The notes under the pieces are model-generated. The model was not told the origin of the DNA. It saw only the letters and a list, made by a program, of their open reading frames with translations, and did not search any database. 64,000 nucleotides of DNA from Auriscalpium vulgare (lineage: Eukaryota > Basidiomycota > Agaricomycetes > Russulales > Auriscalpiaceae), in NCBI GenBank assembly GCA_019915015.1, contig JAHBBC010000003.1, positions 1,302,001 through 1,366,000 on the forward strand. The letters run 5' to 3'. Below, one piece after another: positions 35,552 through 47,583 of the stretch. Each line of letters begins with the position of its first letter. Position 1 is the stretch's first letter. The position numbers were made by a program, and so were the translations under genes.

Positions 35552-36028
35552 GCCTAGTGTTGTACCGGCCTCGCACGACCACGGCCCTCGCAACATATGG
35601 GCGTTGTTACGTCTATTGCGCGTCTACGCGGATGATCCAATGATCACCACAGGTGCTACAGGATTGGGTTTAACCCAAGACAAAACATTGCCGGCCTCCG
35701 GAAGGCCGGCGTTGTGTGACACTGCGAACGCGCCAGACATACTATGAGCGCGGGCGGCTCGGCCGCCCCCGCTTCCGAGTTCCCCTCCATCCTAAATGAC
35801 AGGCGTTACTCCAGCCAACGGATGCATGCACATTGGGCATCCAATACCGCTGCGATGCATCCACTAAGAATTCGCAGGCCCGACCTGTACTGTCCGTTGA
35901 CAAGACGATCACGGCGGCACGCGCCGGATGCGGAGCGGCATCTGGTTGCCCATCTCGGGCGCCGATGCGACGAACGGGCGGGTGACGATGCTGTAATCAA
36001 CGGCGGCCGTCAGGGCTGTGGGTGATGC
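35552..36028. other. Spacer with three perfect inverted repeats
   Basis: The 480 bp between the PDC fragment and the P450 stop codon has no convincing gene. It holds three short perfect inverted repeats within 105 bp (35664-35678, 35690-35710, 35752-35768), described separately. Nothing resembling CDC123 or the SDR remnant lies here, although both lie between PDC and the P450 piece in the other copy. Confidence 0.45.
35664..35768. repeat. Cluster of three perfect inverted repeats
   Basis: The first is ttgggtttaacccaa (35664-35678, 7-bp arms). The second is gccggcct...aggccggc (35690-35710, 8-bp arms and a 5-base centre). The third is gggcggctcggccgccc (35752-35768, 7-bp arms). All are exact. 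They share no sequence with each other. Confidence 0.7.
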
Positions 36029-38421
36029 TCAATAAACATAGACGCACTTGACCCGCTTCTCGATGACCACGTCTGGGTCAAGTGTGAACTCTATGTCCCG
36101 CAGGAGATAGTACAGAAATATCTTGATCCTAGATATACACACGTCAGAGGCTGTCAGAGATGTGAACAGCGGTGCAGCGTACTCGGTGAGCGCGAACTTG
36201 TATCCAATGCACGCGCGGTTTCCACTGATCGGGGAGCCGTTAAGGAAGGTGAGTAGATGTGCGTAGAGACCGGGGATCTTCTCTGCTGCTGGAGGAGGCA
36301 CCTCCCACCGCGAAGGCCTGCGAGCAGAAATCAGTGCGAAGCCCGTCAGCAGCATACGAGAAGCACATACCTGAACTCGCGCGCGTCAGGACCCCACACT
36401 TCCACGTCTCGGTTCACCGCCTGGATCGGTATCGTCACGATGTCCCCACGCATCATACGCACACCGCACTCCGTCCGCCACACGCCGTCCTCCCCATCCT
36501 GCTTCCCCTCGCGCCGCACCCACCTCCGCGCGGTGCGCCAGGTACGGCGAAGCGCGCCGCCCTTGGGCACCCACACGCGCACGCCGCGGCTTACGGGCAC
36601 GACGACCTCGTCGGCGGCGCCCTTGTAGACGCGCATCGTGCTGCCCACAGGCGCGTGGAGGCGCAGAGCCTCGCGCACGACGTGCTCGAGGATCGGCAGG
36701 CGCAGAACAGCGTCGAAGTCGCCCTCGGGGATGTCGCGCAGCGCAGCCCGGAGAGTGGCCTGGACGGCGAGCGCCGGCGTCTGCGCGAGCGCGAAGAGCG
36801 TCCACGAAAGCGCCGAGGCAGTGGTCTCGTGACCTGCAGCGAGAAATGTAGAGATCTGGGAGAGGATTTCTGTGATGGTGAGGGCTTGACCGGGCTCGGA
36901 AGCGGTGTTCGCACGGACTGCATGTGGCGAGTGTCACGACGCGATCGACAGAAGGCAGAGTCAGAAGCACGCACCAAGGACACTTAGGATGTCCCGCCCA
37001 TTCGACGTCTTGGCATCACCGCCCGCGTCAACACGAGGCGGAACGAGGGAATATGGGGGTGATGGACCGCTAGGCGATGAGGGTGGAGACGCGGCTGCCT
37101 TGCGCTCTTCGATCAATTGGAGACCGATGCGCCGCATCGTAGCCTGTGCGCTTTGCATAGTCTTGTTATTCGGTTGCTAAGATGAACTCAGTTTCGTGGA
37201 GTGATGAGAACGATGGCAGAGCACGTACGAAGCGCCGAAGCACCGGGAACCAGACCTGCAACACACTGAGGACGCGGAACTTGCGGGCCGTCGAGAAGAT
37301 CACGCCGAAAGCGCGCGCAAGCTCGTTGTCGTTCTCAAATTCCTCGGGCTTTGTTGCGAGTGACGGGGGTGGGAGAGAGTTGAAGTGGTATCCAAAGCCT
37401 TGTGCTCAGATCAGCGCCCGGACGACGTGAGCACCCCAGGCGCGACGCACCTGCCTCGCCAATGACATCGAGCGTCGCGCGGCCCAGCCACGCGAGGACA
37501 TCAACGACACGGCCCTCCTCTTTTCGGGTATCATTGTATTGCGGGGTATTACGGGCGCTTGCGGTCGCCAAGTCGTGCGCGCCTTTCCGTTGGGCGCCTT
37601 TCGAGTTGCCGCCGGGAGGACGAACGGGATCGAGAGAGCGGAGAATTGCGAATGAGTCTACCGGGGACGTCGGCGCGGGGGAGGTCGGCGGGGAGGGCAA
37701 CGGTGCGTTCGGGGCGGCGTCCGGCGTGTCGGCAATGTTCAGAAATATGTCGCGTAGCTAGAAGATGGAATGCGCGTTCGAATGCGGTAACGAGGGGAAG
37801 GACGGGGTACGCACGCGCTGGGCCTTATCCGCGAATACGGGGATGAGGGACTTGATGTACGGGGCGGAGAACGCGTGACTCTGTGGGGGCAGTCAGTGAG
37901 ATGTATGCGCGGCTGTGTAAACGGTGGGACTTACGAGGATCTTGCGCTTGTGCGGGGAGAGATATTGGGATCAAGGTGGAGAGATGGATCGTGTAGGCAC
38001 GCACCTGTCTGCGATGCACGTCGCCGTCGACAGTGAGGAGCCCCTCCCTGCCGGCGGCCATGGCGGCGAGACTCTCTGTGACAAAGTCCGGCTTTGGAAA
38101 GTCATATGCGTGGCCGAGAATCCAGGCGAGGGCGGCGGGGTCTGTGGTGAGGAGACGGCGGCCGCCGATGAAGCCGCGGTAGGTGTAAGTGGGGCCGTAT
38201 GCGTCTGCCCAGGTGCGGAGGATGTCTGTGTTCTCCTGGTCTGCGATGGCGGCGAGGTTGCCGAGGAGGAGGGAGGGGGACGGCGGGGACGGGAGACGCT
38301 TGAGCGGGGAGCGGTGGAGGGCGCGGAGGAGGAAGAGCAGGGGGTGGAGGATGTATGCGGCGAGCAGGAGCAGGGGGACGACGAGGGCGGTCGAGAGGGA
38401 CGGCGCGGAGGGCATGGGCAT
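36029..38421 (-). CDS. Cytochrome P450 monooxygenase, membrane-anchored
   Basis: ATG 38421 gives MPMPSAPSLSTALVVPLLLL, an N-terminal ER anchor, then a proline-rich hinge (LKRLPSPPSPSLLLGNLAAI). RTWADAYGPTYTYRGFIGG and GLLTVDGDVHRRQ precede KILSHAFSAPYIKSLIPVF. The oxygen-binding I helix is AGHETTASALSWTLFAL (about 36820-36845), the K helix EALRLH (about 36660), and FRPSRW follows an intron. The heme loop ends NRACIGYKFALTEY with the ligand cysteine at 36209-36211. Two features are odd: the loop reads FLNG-SPISG-NRACIG, five residues longer than the FxxGxRxCxG consensus, and there are long low-complexity inserts before the I helix and between the K helix and FRPSRW. About ten introns; TGA at 36031-36029. 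Family number and substrate unknown. Confidence 0.85.
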
Positions 38422-38542
38422 GGTGCGCGGGAGCCTCAGCCATGGATGCGAACAGAGCGACTCTTAGAGAGATGCACGCCCGACGAGCCCGCGTCCGGCC
38501 ATCTCGGCGCACGTGCCATCACATCACTATCAGATTCTCTGC

Positions 38543-39783
38543 TTACGGCGCCGGTGGCCGCGAGACCGCCCCGCCCCGGAACACAACCGGCCCGCGCGGG
38601 ACCCGCTCGTCGCCTACAAGTCGCTTCGCCTCCTCGTCCAGCACCGGCTCGTCCAGATACTCGAACTCCAGCTCCCCCCCGTACCCCCGCGGCAGGTTCT
38701 CCGCGTCAATCAGCTTCAGCAGCTCCGCGCGCGGCGACGAACCCAGCACATGCACCTTGTCCCGCGTGTGCGGATCGAACCACGCCTGCACCAACGCCGC
38801 ATCAGCTGCCGCACCCACGCCGTACGCGCCAACAGCCCACCTTGATCCACCCCCACACAGTCCCGAAGAACGCCGGCGCGTTCACCACCGCGATCGTGTT
38901 CAGCGTCTCCGGGTAGTGCGCCGTCGCCAGCTCCGACGCCTGCTGCAGGTGGTGTCGCAGCCCCCACATCGTCCCCAGCGACACCGACCCCAGGTCGATG
39001 ATCGACGTCACCGACGAAATCGGCCCGCCCAGCGCCTCCGAGCTTTCGGCAGCTGATGCCTGCGCACCGAACCCGTTCGGCGACGCTGGGCCCCCGATTA
39101 CGGGAGTCTTGGGGACTCCCGCGTGCGGCAGCGCAGAGCAGAGCGGCAGCGTAAAATTGGACATAAATTCCCATAGCGCGACGCTGTGGGACAGCGCTGT
39201 AAGCGCGTGTGTACGTAGGGCCGGAATACACGAGCACGCACATCCGTTGGTACCGCCGCTCGATGGGCGTGTTGTTCAGCTCCTTCGCCATGTCGCCCGT
39301 CAGCGACGCCAGGCGGTACACATACACCGGCACGCCTTGCTGCGCCACCCGGACCGCCCCCGTCAGGACGAGTCCTGGCAAAGCAAATACCACGCACCTT
39401 GTCCCGGCGGCCCGTCCAGCGCGGGTAGAACTGCTTAGCGTGCTCGAACTCATCCGTCGGGAACGTAGCGTACAGATTGACCACATCGTTCTTCCGCCGC
39501 CACTCCTCCGTCGCAGAGAACTGTGCCTGCGCCTTGACAGGATCGAGCTTGCGGGCGCGGAGGAAGCGCCTGCCGACGGCGCGCTCAGCGCCCTATTGAC
39601 AGCGAGGAGCCTCGATGCTTACAATAGGGTAGTGTCGTCGTGCGAAGCGGGTGCATCGCCTGTGGCGGGTGTGTACAACTTGGCAGCTTGCAGGTTCTTC
39701 TTGAACGTCTGCAACGCGGCGGCCTGCTCCTTTGTGACGTAGGATGGGCCAGAGTGAGCGGAGAGTGTCGGGGAGTCGGCCAT
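38543..39783 (-). CDS. Sec14-like CRAL-TRIO lipid transfer protein
   Basis: Sec14-type proteins carry phosphatidylinositol/phosphatidylcholine between membranes and support lipid signalling. ATG 39783 gives MADSPTLSAHSGPSYVTKEQ, then the CRAL-TRIO N-terminal helices with RARKLDPVKAQAQFSATEEW. The lipid-binding domain shows VPVYVYRLASLTGDMAKEL, SSVTSIIDLGSVSLGTMWGL, HYPETLNTIAVVNAPAFF, GTVWGWIK and, after an intron, AWFDPHTRDKVHVLG and ELLKLIDAENLPRGYGGELE. These correspond in order to the Sec14 pocket, gate and C-terminal segment (the final PxxYGG reads PRGYGG here). It ends VSRPPAP with TAA at 38545-38543. Length is about 340 residues. A paralogue with another lipid preference is equally possible. 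Confidence 0.87.
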
Positions 39784-40071
39784 GGTGCTTGTTGGGGTTA
39801 ACAGTGAGCGTCGAGATCAACGGCGCATATAATCTGTGGTGGACGTGCGGGTTGTCCGTGGCCGCGGCAGATGGGCGACCCGTCGGCCGTGCGGAGCGGC
39901 GCGGAGTCACGCATATGACGCGGCCCTCGGCGATTACACGATGCTATTCTACCAATATAATATACATGCAGAGCAGACGAAGAACACAATGTACGACAAT
40001 AAGGATATGTGCAAACGAAGCGATCAAAATAACGACGAGTAGGGTTAGCTGCAGTCCATTGGTTCTATAAT

Positions 40072-43000
40072 TTACATGTCTTCTTCTGGTTCGGCGGTGA
40101 CGCCGTCCTCATTCCAAATCTCCAAGAACTGCAGCAGCGTGAGCTATGCTGCGGGCTATCATTGGGCAAACAACGTACCGTATCGCGATGTGCAGCCATG
40201 TCGGCGGTCGTCAGCAGCGGACGCGTCGCGAATGGCACTCGCTCCCAGGTCAGCGGCACAGCGTTCCGGCGCACGGCAGGCTTGTCGCCCAGCGCGTTCT
40301 TCTTGCCTATCACCCACTTCAGGCATTTGCTGCAACGACGGTCAGAGCGTGTTCTCATCGAGCTGTGCGACTTACTCCTCCGACAGGCCGTACGTAGTCT
40401 TGAGGTACGCCTTGAGCAGCATGATAAATACGATGATGACCGAGCTGCGCAGTAGCGGCATTTTATCCAGATTTTGCCATGGCGCGATAGGTGCCGCCTG
40501 AGGTGGGGGCGGAGCTGTCATAGATGAGGCGCGAACATACAGTGATGTACACAGAAACATACCTTCAGCATCGGCCGTGGGTAGCTCTTGTGCATCTGCC
40601 ATCACCACATCCCCATCGTTTCTCGGCTGTACGGCATCCCCTCTCAACTGCGCGAGCAGATGCGCAGGCGACAACGCCTCGACAACCTGCATGCCAGCCG
40701 TCGACAGCACGTTGGTCAAGCTCTTCAGCACGAGCAGCACCTCCTCCTGCGTCTTGTACTCGAAGGCTGCGAAGTTCTCGGCCATGTACCGCGCAAAGTC
40801 GACGTCGTCGGCGGACGCGCTGAGCGATGTGTGGAGGTCGAACACACGCACGAGCGCTTTCAGGAAGTCTAGCTTTGGTGCGCGCTTCTCTCGCACAAGC
40901 GAGTACCAACGGTGGAGCAGCGCGGTCGGTACACCATGCGTGCGAGCACCTACGATGGCTTAGCAAGATTACTACCTAAAGTCGAACATCGTTACCTTGC
41001 ACTGGCCCATTGGCCAGAGTCTTCTGATAGTCGAAGGACGCCCGCGCGCTCACGGTGTACCGCGAATTCAGGAGCGACGCATGCTTGCTGTGAAGGATCG
41101 CGTGAAGCGCGCTCGCACGAGCGCTGAGAGACGCGTTCGCGCTCGTTTCGAGCGCAACGATGACTGGAAAGGACTGCAACGCTTATCAATCTCGAGCATC
41201 CAACGGCTTAGCAGGGCAGAGAACATACCTGGAGCGGATGAGCAAGCCCCTGCTTGACCGTGAAGCTGAGGATGTCCACGGCGGTCGCCTGAGTTTGAAC
41301 ATGCTGGGACAATGCGGCAGACAGGATCGGGTCCATGTAGCGCTGCACGATTGCCGAGCTTACGCTGTTAGGAGATGATGTTAAAAGATGTCGCCGGCGC
41401 GTGGAGAGAGCCTACCCAGAGTCGGCGAAGCCATCTGTATTTCCGACGAGCTCGTCCATATTGACGTCCGCAGCGACTTGCTTTCCCTTTGGCCCAGCCT
41501 TGTTCTTCTCCTTCAGCGCGTGTTTCGCAGCTTCGGAGACGAGGAAGTCTTGCATGATCTTTAGCAAGCGAGCACGGCTATCTTCTTCCTGTGACGCAAA
41601 TGTGGCGTCCATGATCATCGCGCTGGACTCAAGCGTCATCAGCGACGGCTGGGCTCTAAACAAAAAGCCTGTATTGTCCAATCCATCAGGTATTAGGCGA
41701 GATCTAGAGGGAGACATTGCTGACCTAGACACTGCAATGTTCGCCCTTTGAGGCTACCTTCCGCCTGCTTCTGGTACAAACAGAGCAGACTGCGATAGAC
41801 ATGCTCGATGATGGAGTCTTTAGAGACTGCGTTGATGTCCGCCGTCAGTTCTGTAAGATGGTCAGCGTGCTGATGTCATACGTTGAGCATGGTGCAATAC
41901 CTTCACGCTCCCTCAGTTTGTCAAAGTTGCAGTGCTCAACAAGGAGAGAGATGATGAAGATCAAGATGGACAATGCCTTGACGTCGGCCGGAGCGAGGCC
42001 GGTCTTCTTGATCATGGCTTGTAGCCGGGCTACGAAACAATTAATTTCCGAAGACATGCCGATGTAATTGCGGACTAACCATTGCAAGATTTCAATAAAC
42101 CCACAAGACGCGCGAAGTCGTGGGTCAGATTCTGGACAACCGCACATAAGCAAGCAACAGTTTCTTGCAGGGCCTACGAAGCCGTGAGAAAGTGATGCAA
42201 GACCGGCAGACAAACGATCGTACCTGGACGCCACCAGAGGTCGATGGCTTCAAGATCATGGGCTGTAATGCCAATTGAAGCTCCTGCCCAAACTTGGCTG
42301 CCGTCTTGGGCATATGGGGTATTGAAACACGGAATATCTTTAGCAGGTAGTCCGAAGTTATCTGTTCTTCCGACTAATGAAGATGTTAGGACTCCTGCAA
42401 GGTCTAAGACATCAGAACACCACTCACAGACGTGGCGTTCTTGAGGTAGGGTAGGAGGGTAGACGCGTTGGACCCGGATAGAACAGGCGGATAGGCAGAC
42501 GTGAAGAGATGTATGGTCCTGATGCAGTTCACAACCGTCTGCCACTAGTTTAGCAGAAGACAGTTTGTCGATGAAGAAGGGAACTTACGAAACCAGGCAG
42601 CTCCGATGCATCGACAAGCCCGTCGATCAACGCCTCGCATATCTCGCCATACCGTTGATGAAGATCAGCGGCCTCCGTGCCTTCCTTGTGCGCCATTATC
42701 TTGTGCAGGACGTCTTCGAGCGGTGACTGGCGATCCTTGAAGTTGGAGGTGACACCCATGATGACTGAGACCTTCGTCAGCAGCTGCGCCTTGTCCGTTT
42801 GGGCATCCGCCCCAGTGGTCGAGCGATTGCGTTGAGAAGGCGCTGCGTTCGTTGTTGGTTGGAACCACAGCTCTTCAATAGTCTTGACCGCCAAGTCCTT
42901 GACGGTATCGTCCTCATCGAACATGCGGAAGACCACTTTCGTGCAGATGTCGTTGCGGCGCTTGTTGTCATCTGTGATACCGTAGAAGGACTTGAGGAGC

Positions 43001-46000
43001 TTAATGACGCGCTTCCGCACACCGAGTCCAGTGTCCTGCTCGCGGAAATCAGTATCACGTATGCAAAAGGGCTTTGTAAGACGGACGGCAATGCGATCGG
43101 CTATCCTCTGATAGTAGTCACCTGCCACCTCGGGCGAGTCAACCATGTACTTCCCAATGAGCTCGACTGCTGCCTCGCGCACGGCAGGAGAGCTATCAAG
43201 GAGATGGCTCTCAATTCCCCGACGCACATTTGCCTACACATTGAAACTTGTCAATTCCATACAAACAGGCCAAAAGATGCGTTTATTACCGCGGAGAGGA
43301 TGCTTGGGTCACTGGTGACAATTTGACCCAGCGCCCGCAACGCTTTAGTGCGCATGAACACAGGAGGCGCGTCCAGAGCCATTAGAATAACGTTGAGCAT
43401 GGGCTGGTACGAGTTTTTCAAGTCTTGCACAACGCCAATCTCTTCTGCGAGTTGGTCCACGCGAGCGACCTCCTCTTGGGAGCTGTACATGGATCCGTCA
43501 GGCCATCACAGGCGCGCCGATGAGACAACTCACCCAATATCAAACACGTCTGTAGCGGCGTCCTTCCAGACGTCACGCAGTGCCGATTTCACTGTCTGTG
43601 CAAAAGGTAATGTTTTCGGGTCACCACTTTGAATGAGATCCAAGTCATCGCCATCTCCGTGAGACAGGATCGAATCGCATTGCCGCAAAGCAATGGCAAG
43701 CTCTTGACCCCAAGTCACAGCTGTAAGTTCCCGGGCGCTCTACATGAATCGTCAAAGAAAGCCCACCGCGTTTGAGAATACGCTCACATCATATGCCTGA
43801 TCTTCGGAGGAACGCTTCGCCAAGTGGGTTGCGACATCTTGATGAGCAGCAATCAGTCGCTCGAGCACTCGAAGTTTCCTAGTCGACATGATCTATGTAC
43901 CGACAAGGTCAGGTTTCCATTTATTGCGCCCGAGTTCTGCTGTTTACGCACCTCGTCTAGAGGCTTCAAACCACCGTCTTTCGACGTAAACTTCAAGGTA
44001 CTGGATCGAAGTCGGGCCGCGATGACCCCCAAGTGATCGAGCGCTATTGTCTTCGCAGCGTTACTGTCCGCCTGCGTCGCGTTCTTGACATCATCAAGCG
44101 AAGAAACCTAGTGAGAGCAACCCAGGGTAAGTGCGCTTCCGATGCCTCGCGACGAATTCTTATGCTCACCATAAACTTGCATATGATTCCCAGCAACAGG
44201 CTGGCTGCAGGCCACTCGGGCCAGAAGAGGACAACGAGGAGGTCAGAGACAAGGTTGTCGAAGATAGCTCGGTATTCAGCTTCGTTCGAATTCTTCGTGG
44301 CTTTCCCTTTGCCAGATCTAAATCCTCGTGAGATAATAGCCGCATGGAGCAGGATGGGGCGAACCGCTGGGTAAGGAATACAACGATAGTCTTCGCCGCT
44401 TTCATAGCAGATTCCAGGCCAGACATGTAGAGGTTGATTTCCTGTAATAAAGTTAGCGACAGGTCCACTCCAGCGGAAAACCGTGCTGACCTCAACATCT
44501 TTATCGTCCAGGAACGGCTCAGCTTCCCTCTCGGCAGCCATGTCTGAAATGCTTTCCTGTCGTCGTAGAGCTTGGGCATTGTGCCGTACCTTTCCGAGCT
44601 TACGCGCTTGGAGACGAACACCATGTGCCGACGTCTGTACCAGTTGCAAAAGGAGCGCCGACACAGTTCTTATTGAACGACCATCTCTGAGTCTAACGCA
44701 GAGTCGTTAGCGCCGAGATTAAGCTCGGCCAAAGTACGTACCGGAACTGGCCAGCCTTCTGCTTTGTATCAGAAAGCTTGATGAGAGAGCTTAAGATCTC
44801 CTCAATGATCCACGATCGCTGATCTTCATGATTCGCAAAGATCTAGGTGCACAGTGAGATCGCATCCCAGCGAAAGGCTTTCAAGACTCACGCTCCGTAT
44901 GAGAGACAACGCGTCCAAGCGAAGACCACGCATCGCACTCTGTCCTAGGGTACTTTGAACGATGCTTTCCTTCTTGCCCTTTCCTTCCCCGAATTCATTC
45001 TCAGCCACGAAAAACGGCCCTATCGCAATATACACAGCTTGGATGATGATGGAGTCGGACATGAGGACTGTGTCAGCGCAAACAAGATTGTTGACCCGAG
45101 GTAGCACAGAAGACAAGGCCTGGTAAACGTCGGCAAGAAGCAATCTGTGGCTCTTTGCCAAGGACGATGAGACGCGCGTGATGTGCCGGAGGATGGGCGA
45201 GGCCTGCGCTGCATCGAACGGGGCTTCGATAAACGGATAGATCATCTTGTTAAGCTGATTCTTGATCGCGGACAGACACGTTGTGATGAGTTCCTCTGAG
45301 TAAACCTGCTTTGGCAAGCGGTCGCTGCCGAGGAGAGCGATGCAGCAGTCCGCGGCAAGAATACTATCTCGAGCGATCTCAAGAATGCGGGAGAGCTTCA
45401 AAAAGGCATCGTCCGTTAGCGCAGCCGGTGCTTCAGATTCACGGCCATTGGTAGGCTCGCCGACTGGAGCGTCATCGTCTGCATTGGGCATTTGAGATGT
45501 TGATCTCTGGTCAGACTGCGCCGTCGCTTTTTTGCCAGATTTACCAACTTTCTTCTTGGTTGGAGATGAAGGGGGAGCTCTCGCTGAAGGGGGCTTATCG
45601 GTTGCAAACGGATCGAGGTCTTCACCAAGGCGGACCGTCCTCTCGAGGATCTTCAACGTGCGCGACAAAGTGCCTATATCGAGGTCGGCAATGCTCCCTG
45701 GTGCTTTAGGGCGCGGCGTGTGAGCTGCCAAACTTTGCGCACGCAGCCGCTTCGTCGGTCGCGTCACTTGAGTTATGTACTTGGTGAGTTTGCGGATCAT
45801 GTTGGGATGTAGTTGTGGATGAGACGTATCCACCGTAAGCGGGGAGAAGAAGTCGGTCGGGAGCGAGCCAGGGTCTGCATCTGCTGGTATTGCATCCTCA
45901 GCCTCAAATATGTCCTCGAGTAGACTTGTAAGCTTCTCCAAGGGACCTGTCGGTGCAAATTCAGTTAAACGCGTAAGACGGGCACTTATCGTCGTACCTC

Positions 46001-47325
46001 GGTCGTCCCGGCCACCGGTTCGTTTCCCAAATGTTTTTACAGTGTCACCCGTCCCGAGGCTGGTCTTCCTTGGGATGTGATCGTCCTCCTCGGTACCGAA
46101 TCCCCCAAGGTCTTCGTCATCGTCATCATGATCCATCCTTTCCTTGCCTTTACGCGAAGACACAGGCGTCTTCAGAGACTTATTTTGGGAGGCGCTCGTC
46201 ATCGACGAAACCGACCACGTCTTGGGCACCGGAGGCAGCTCAACATATGCCTGCATCTTTCGCTTGTGCTGAGTGGAGGGAGTCACCCTACTGGAAGAAG
46301 ACGCCTGCGAGGACGACGAGGGCGTGGATGGAGGGACGGAGAGCGAAGATGACGACGACGTCCTGTGCAAGGATTGTATGCGCTTGAAAGAAGGCGATTG
46401 AAGCAGGTCTTCAGACTTGCGCTTTTGTGGCGTCACAGCTTGGGTCGGGCCCAACGCAATTGGGTCTGGACTTGTTTGCAAAGATGCAACACGGTCTCGC
46501 TTCGGGGTGGCCGGACTGCTGTACTTGGCTGCTTGCGCTCTCTCTAGCTCGCGGCTGGATTTATCAAGAAACTGGTTGAAGAAGCTCGCAGACTCCTGAG
46601 CAGAGTAACTCCTTCGCGGTGCTCTTGATGTGGAATCATCGAGAGCATACGCGAGCGATGATGACGACGACTGTATGCCGGGAGGAGGAGGGGTAGGGTA
46701 GGAAAACGAGGGCATGGTGTGTTGGAAGACAGATTGGGCGAATGGCGTTGTCGAATATGTGGGATATGAATGTGCAGAGTACTGCGCCCTGGGTTGATAA
46801 TCTACATAAGGGCTATGAACGGAGAGTGCATATATTAGGGTTTTGTGGTTCTGCGTGTCAGGAAACGCACCTCGTTCTTTGGTCGCCAAGATATCGTACC
46901 GCGTCGTTGCGCGTAGTTTCCCAATAGTCAGAATTTCTCGCTGGAGGTTGCTGAGATTGGATGTGGTTGACCTCGGTAGCATACTCCGTGTATGGAGGGG
47001 GGTTCCCAGCTGGATAGTTGAATCCGCCGACGCTATAATAGTGCGGCTGCACGTAAGACGGTGCTGTTCCGCTCACAGTCAGCGTGCTCATGTGCCGTGT
47101 AACTATGTGGTTCCATACTTCAGATTCTAGTATAGTCATGCGTTGGATGGAAAACGAACCATGAGAAGTGGGATTGGCGGAAGCTGCCAAGGGGTACACC
47201 GCAAGCAGTCTTTGGGCATCTTGCACGGAGTCGGCTGCAGCCCTGCTGGATGAAGACGGTGGTTGGGAGTAGCCCTGCTGTTGATAGCTACCTGCAGGGG
47301 AGTTGTACCAGCCATTGCGATCCAT
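40072..47325 (-). CDS. SCC2: Scc2/Mis4/NIPBL cohesin loader
   Basis: With Scc4, Scc2 loads cohesin onto chromosomes and stimulates its ATPase. ATG 47325 gives [20 protein letters not shown] and a long disordered Ser/Pro-rich N-terminus that should bind Scc4. The next exon, about 700 codons (46960-44900), carries [13 protein letters not shown] and then helices of the first HEAT repeats. The C-terminal HEAT array has the family's best blocks: [77 protein letters not shown] and [17 protein letters not shown] helices near 40375. It ends EPEEDM at TAA 40074-40072. Roughly twenty introns interrupt the C-terminal two thirds. At about 2,000 codons it is the largest gene here. No disruption was seen. 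Confidence 0.85.
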
Positions 47326-47583
47326 CGAAGTGGACGCCGGGAAAGAGTTGAGAGACGTGCGCGCGTTGCGCAATGCGGACGCGCGCTAATTGAGGTCAAG
47401 TCACAATGGGGTTAGGGCCTGGGGCTCGGGTTAGGGGCAGACAACACGAGCACGTGCGGTCGCGTCTTGTGGTTGGCTGCCGCGTGGCTCTGTTCAACAG
47501 CTCGACTTGCTTCCGTCTGCGTTCTGCGCCTTTTGTCCCGCCTATCCTCTCCTCTCTCCGTCCTTCTCCCGCCACCATTGTAC
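47326..47583. promoter_or_regulatory. Bidirectional promoter of SCC2-like and PPC89-like genes
   Basis: Only 258 bp separate two divergent start codons, of a cohesin loader and a spindle-pole protein. Such a short shared region suggests co-regulation in the cell cycle. I looked for the MCB core ACGCGT and saw none that was convincing; cgcgcg runs are present near 47360-47390. Confidence 0.35.

Noticed and set aside
37924..38916. Open frame of about 330 codons on the plus strand
   Set aside because: It is antisense to the P450 N-terminal exons and the Sec14-like gene and is low complexity (Gly/Glu/Arg, then Pro/Ala).
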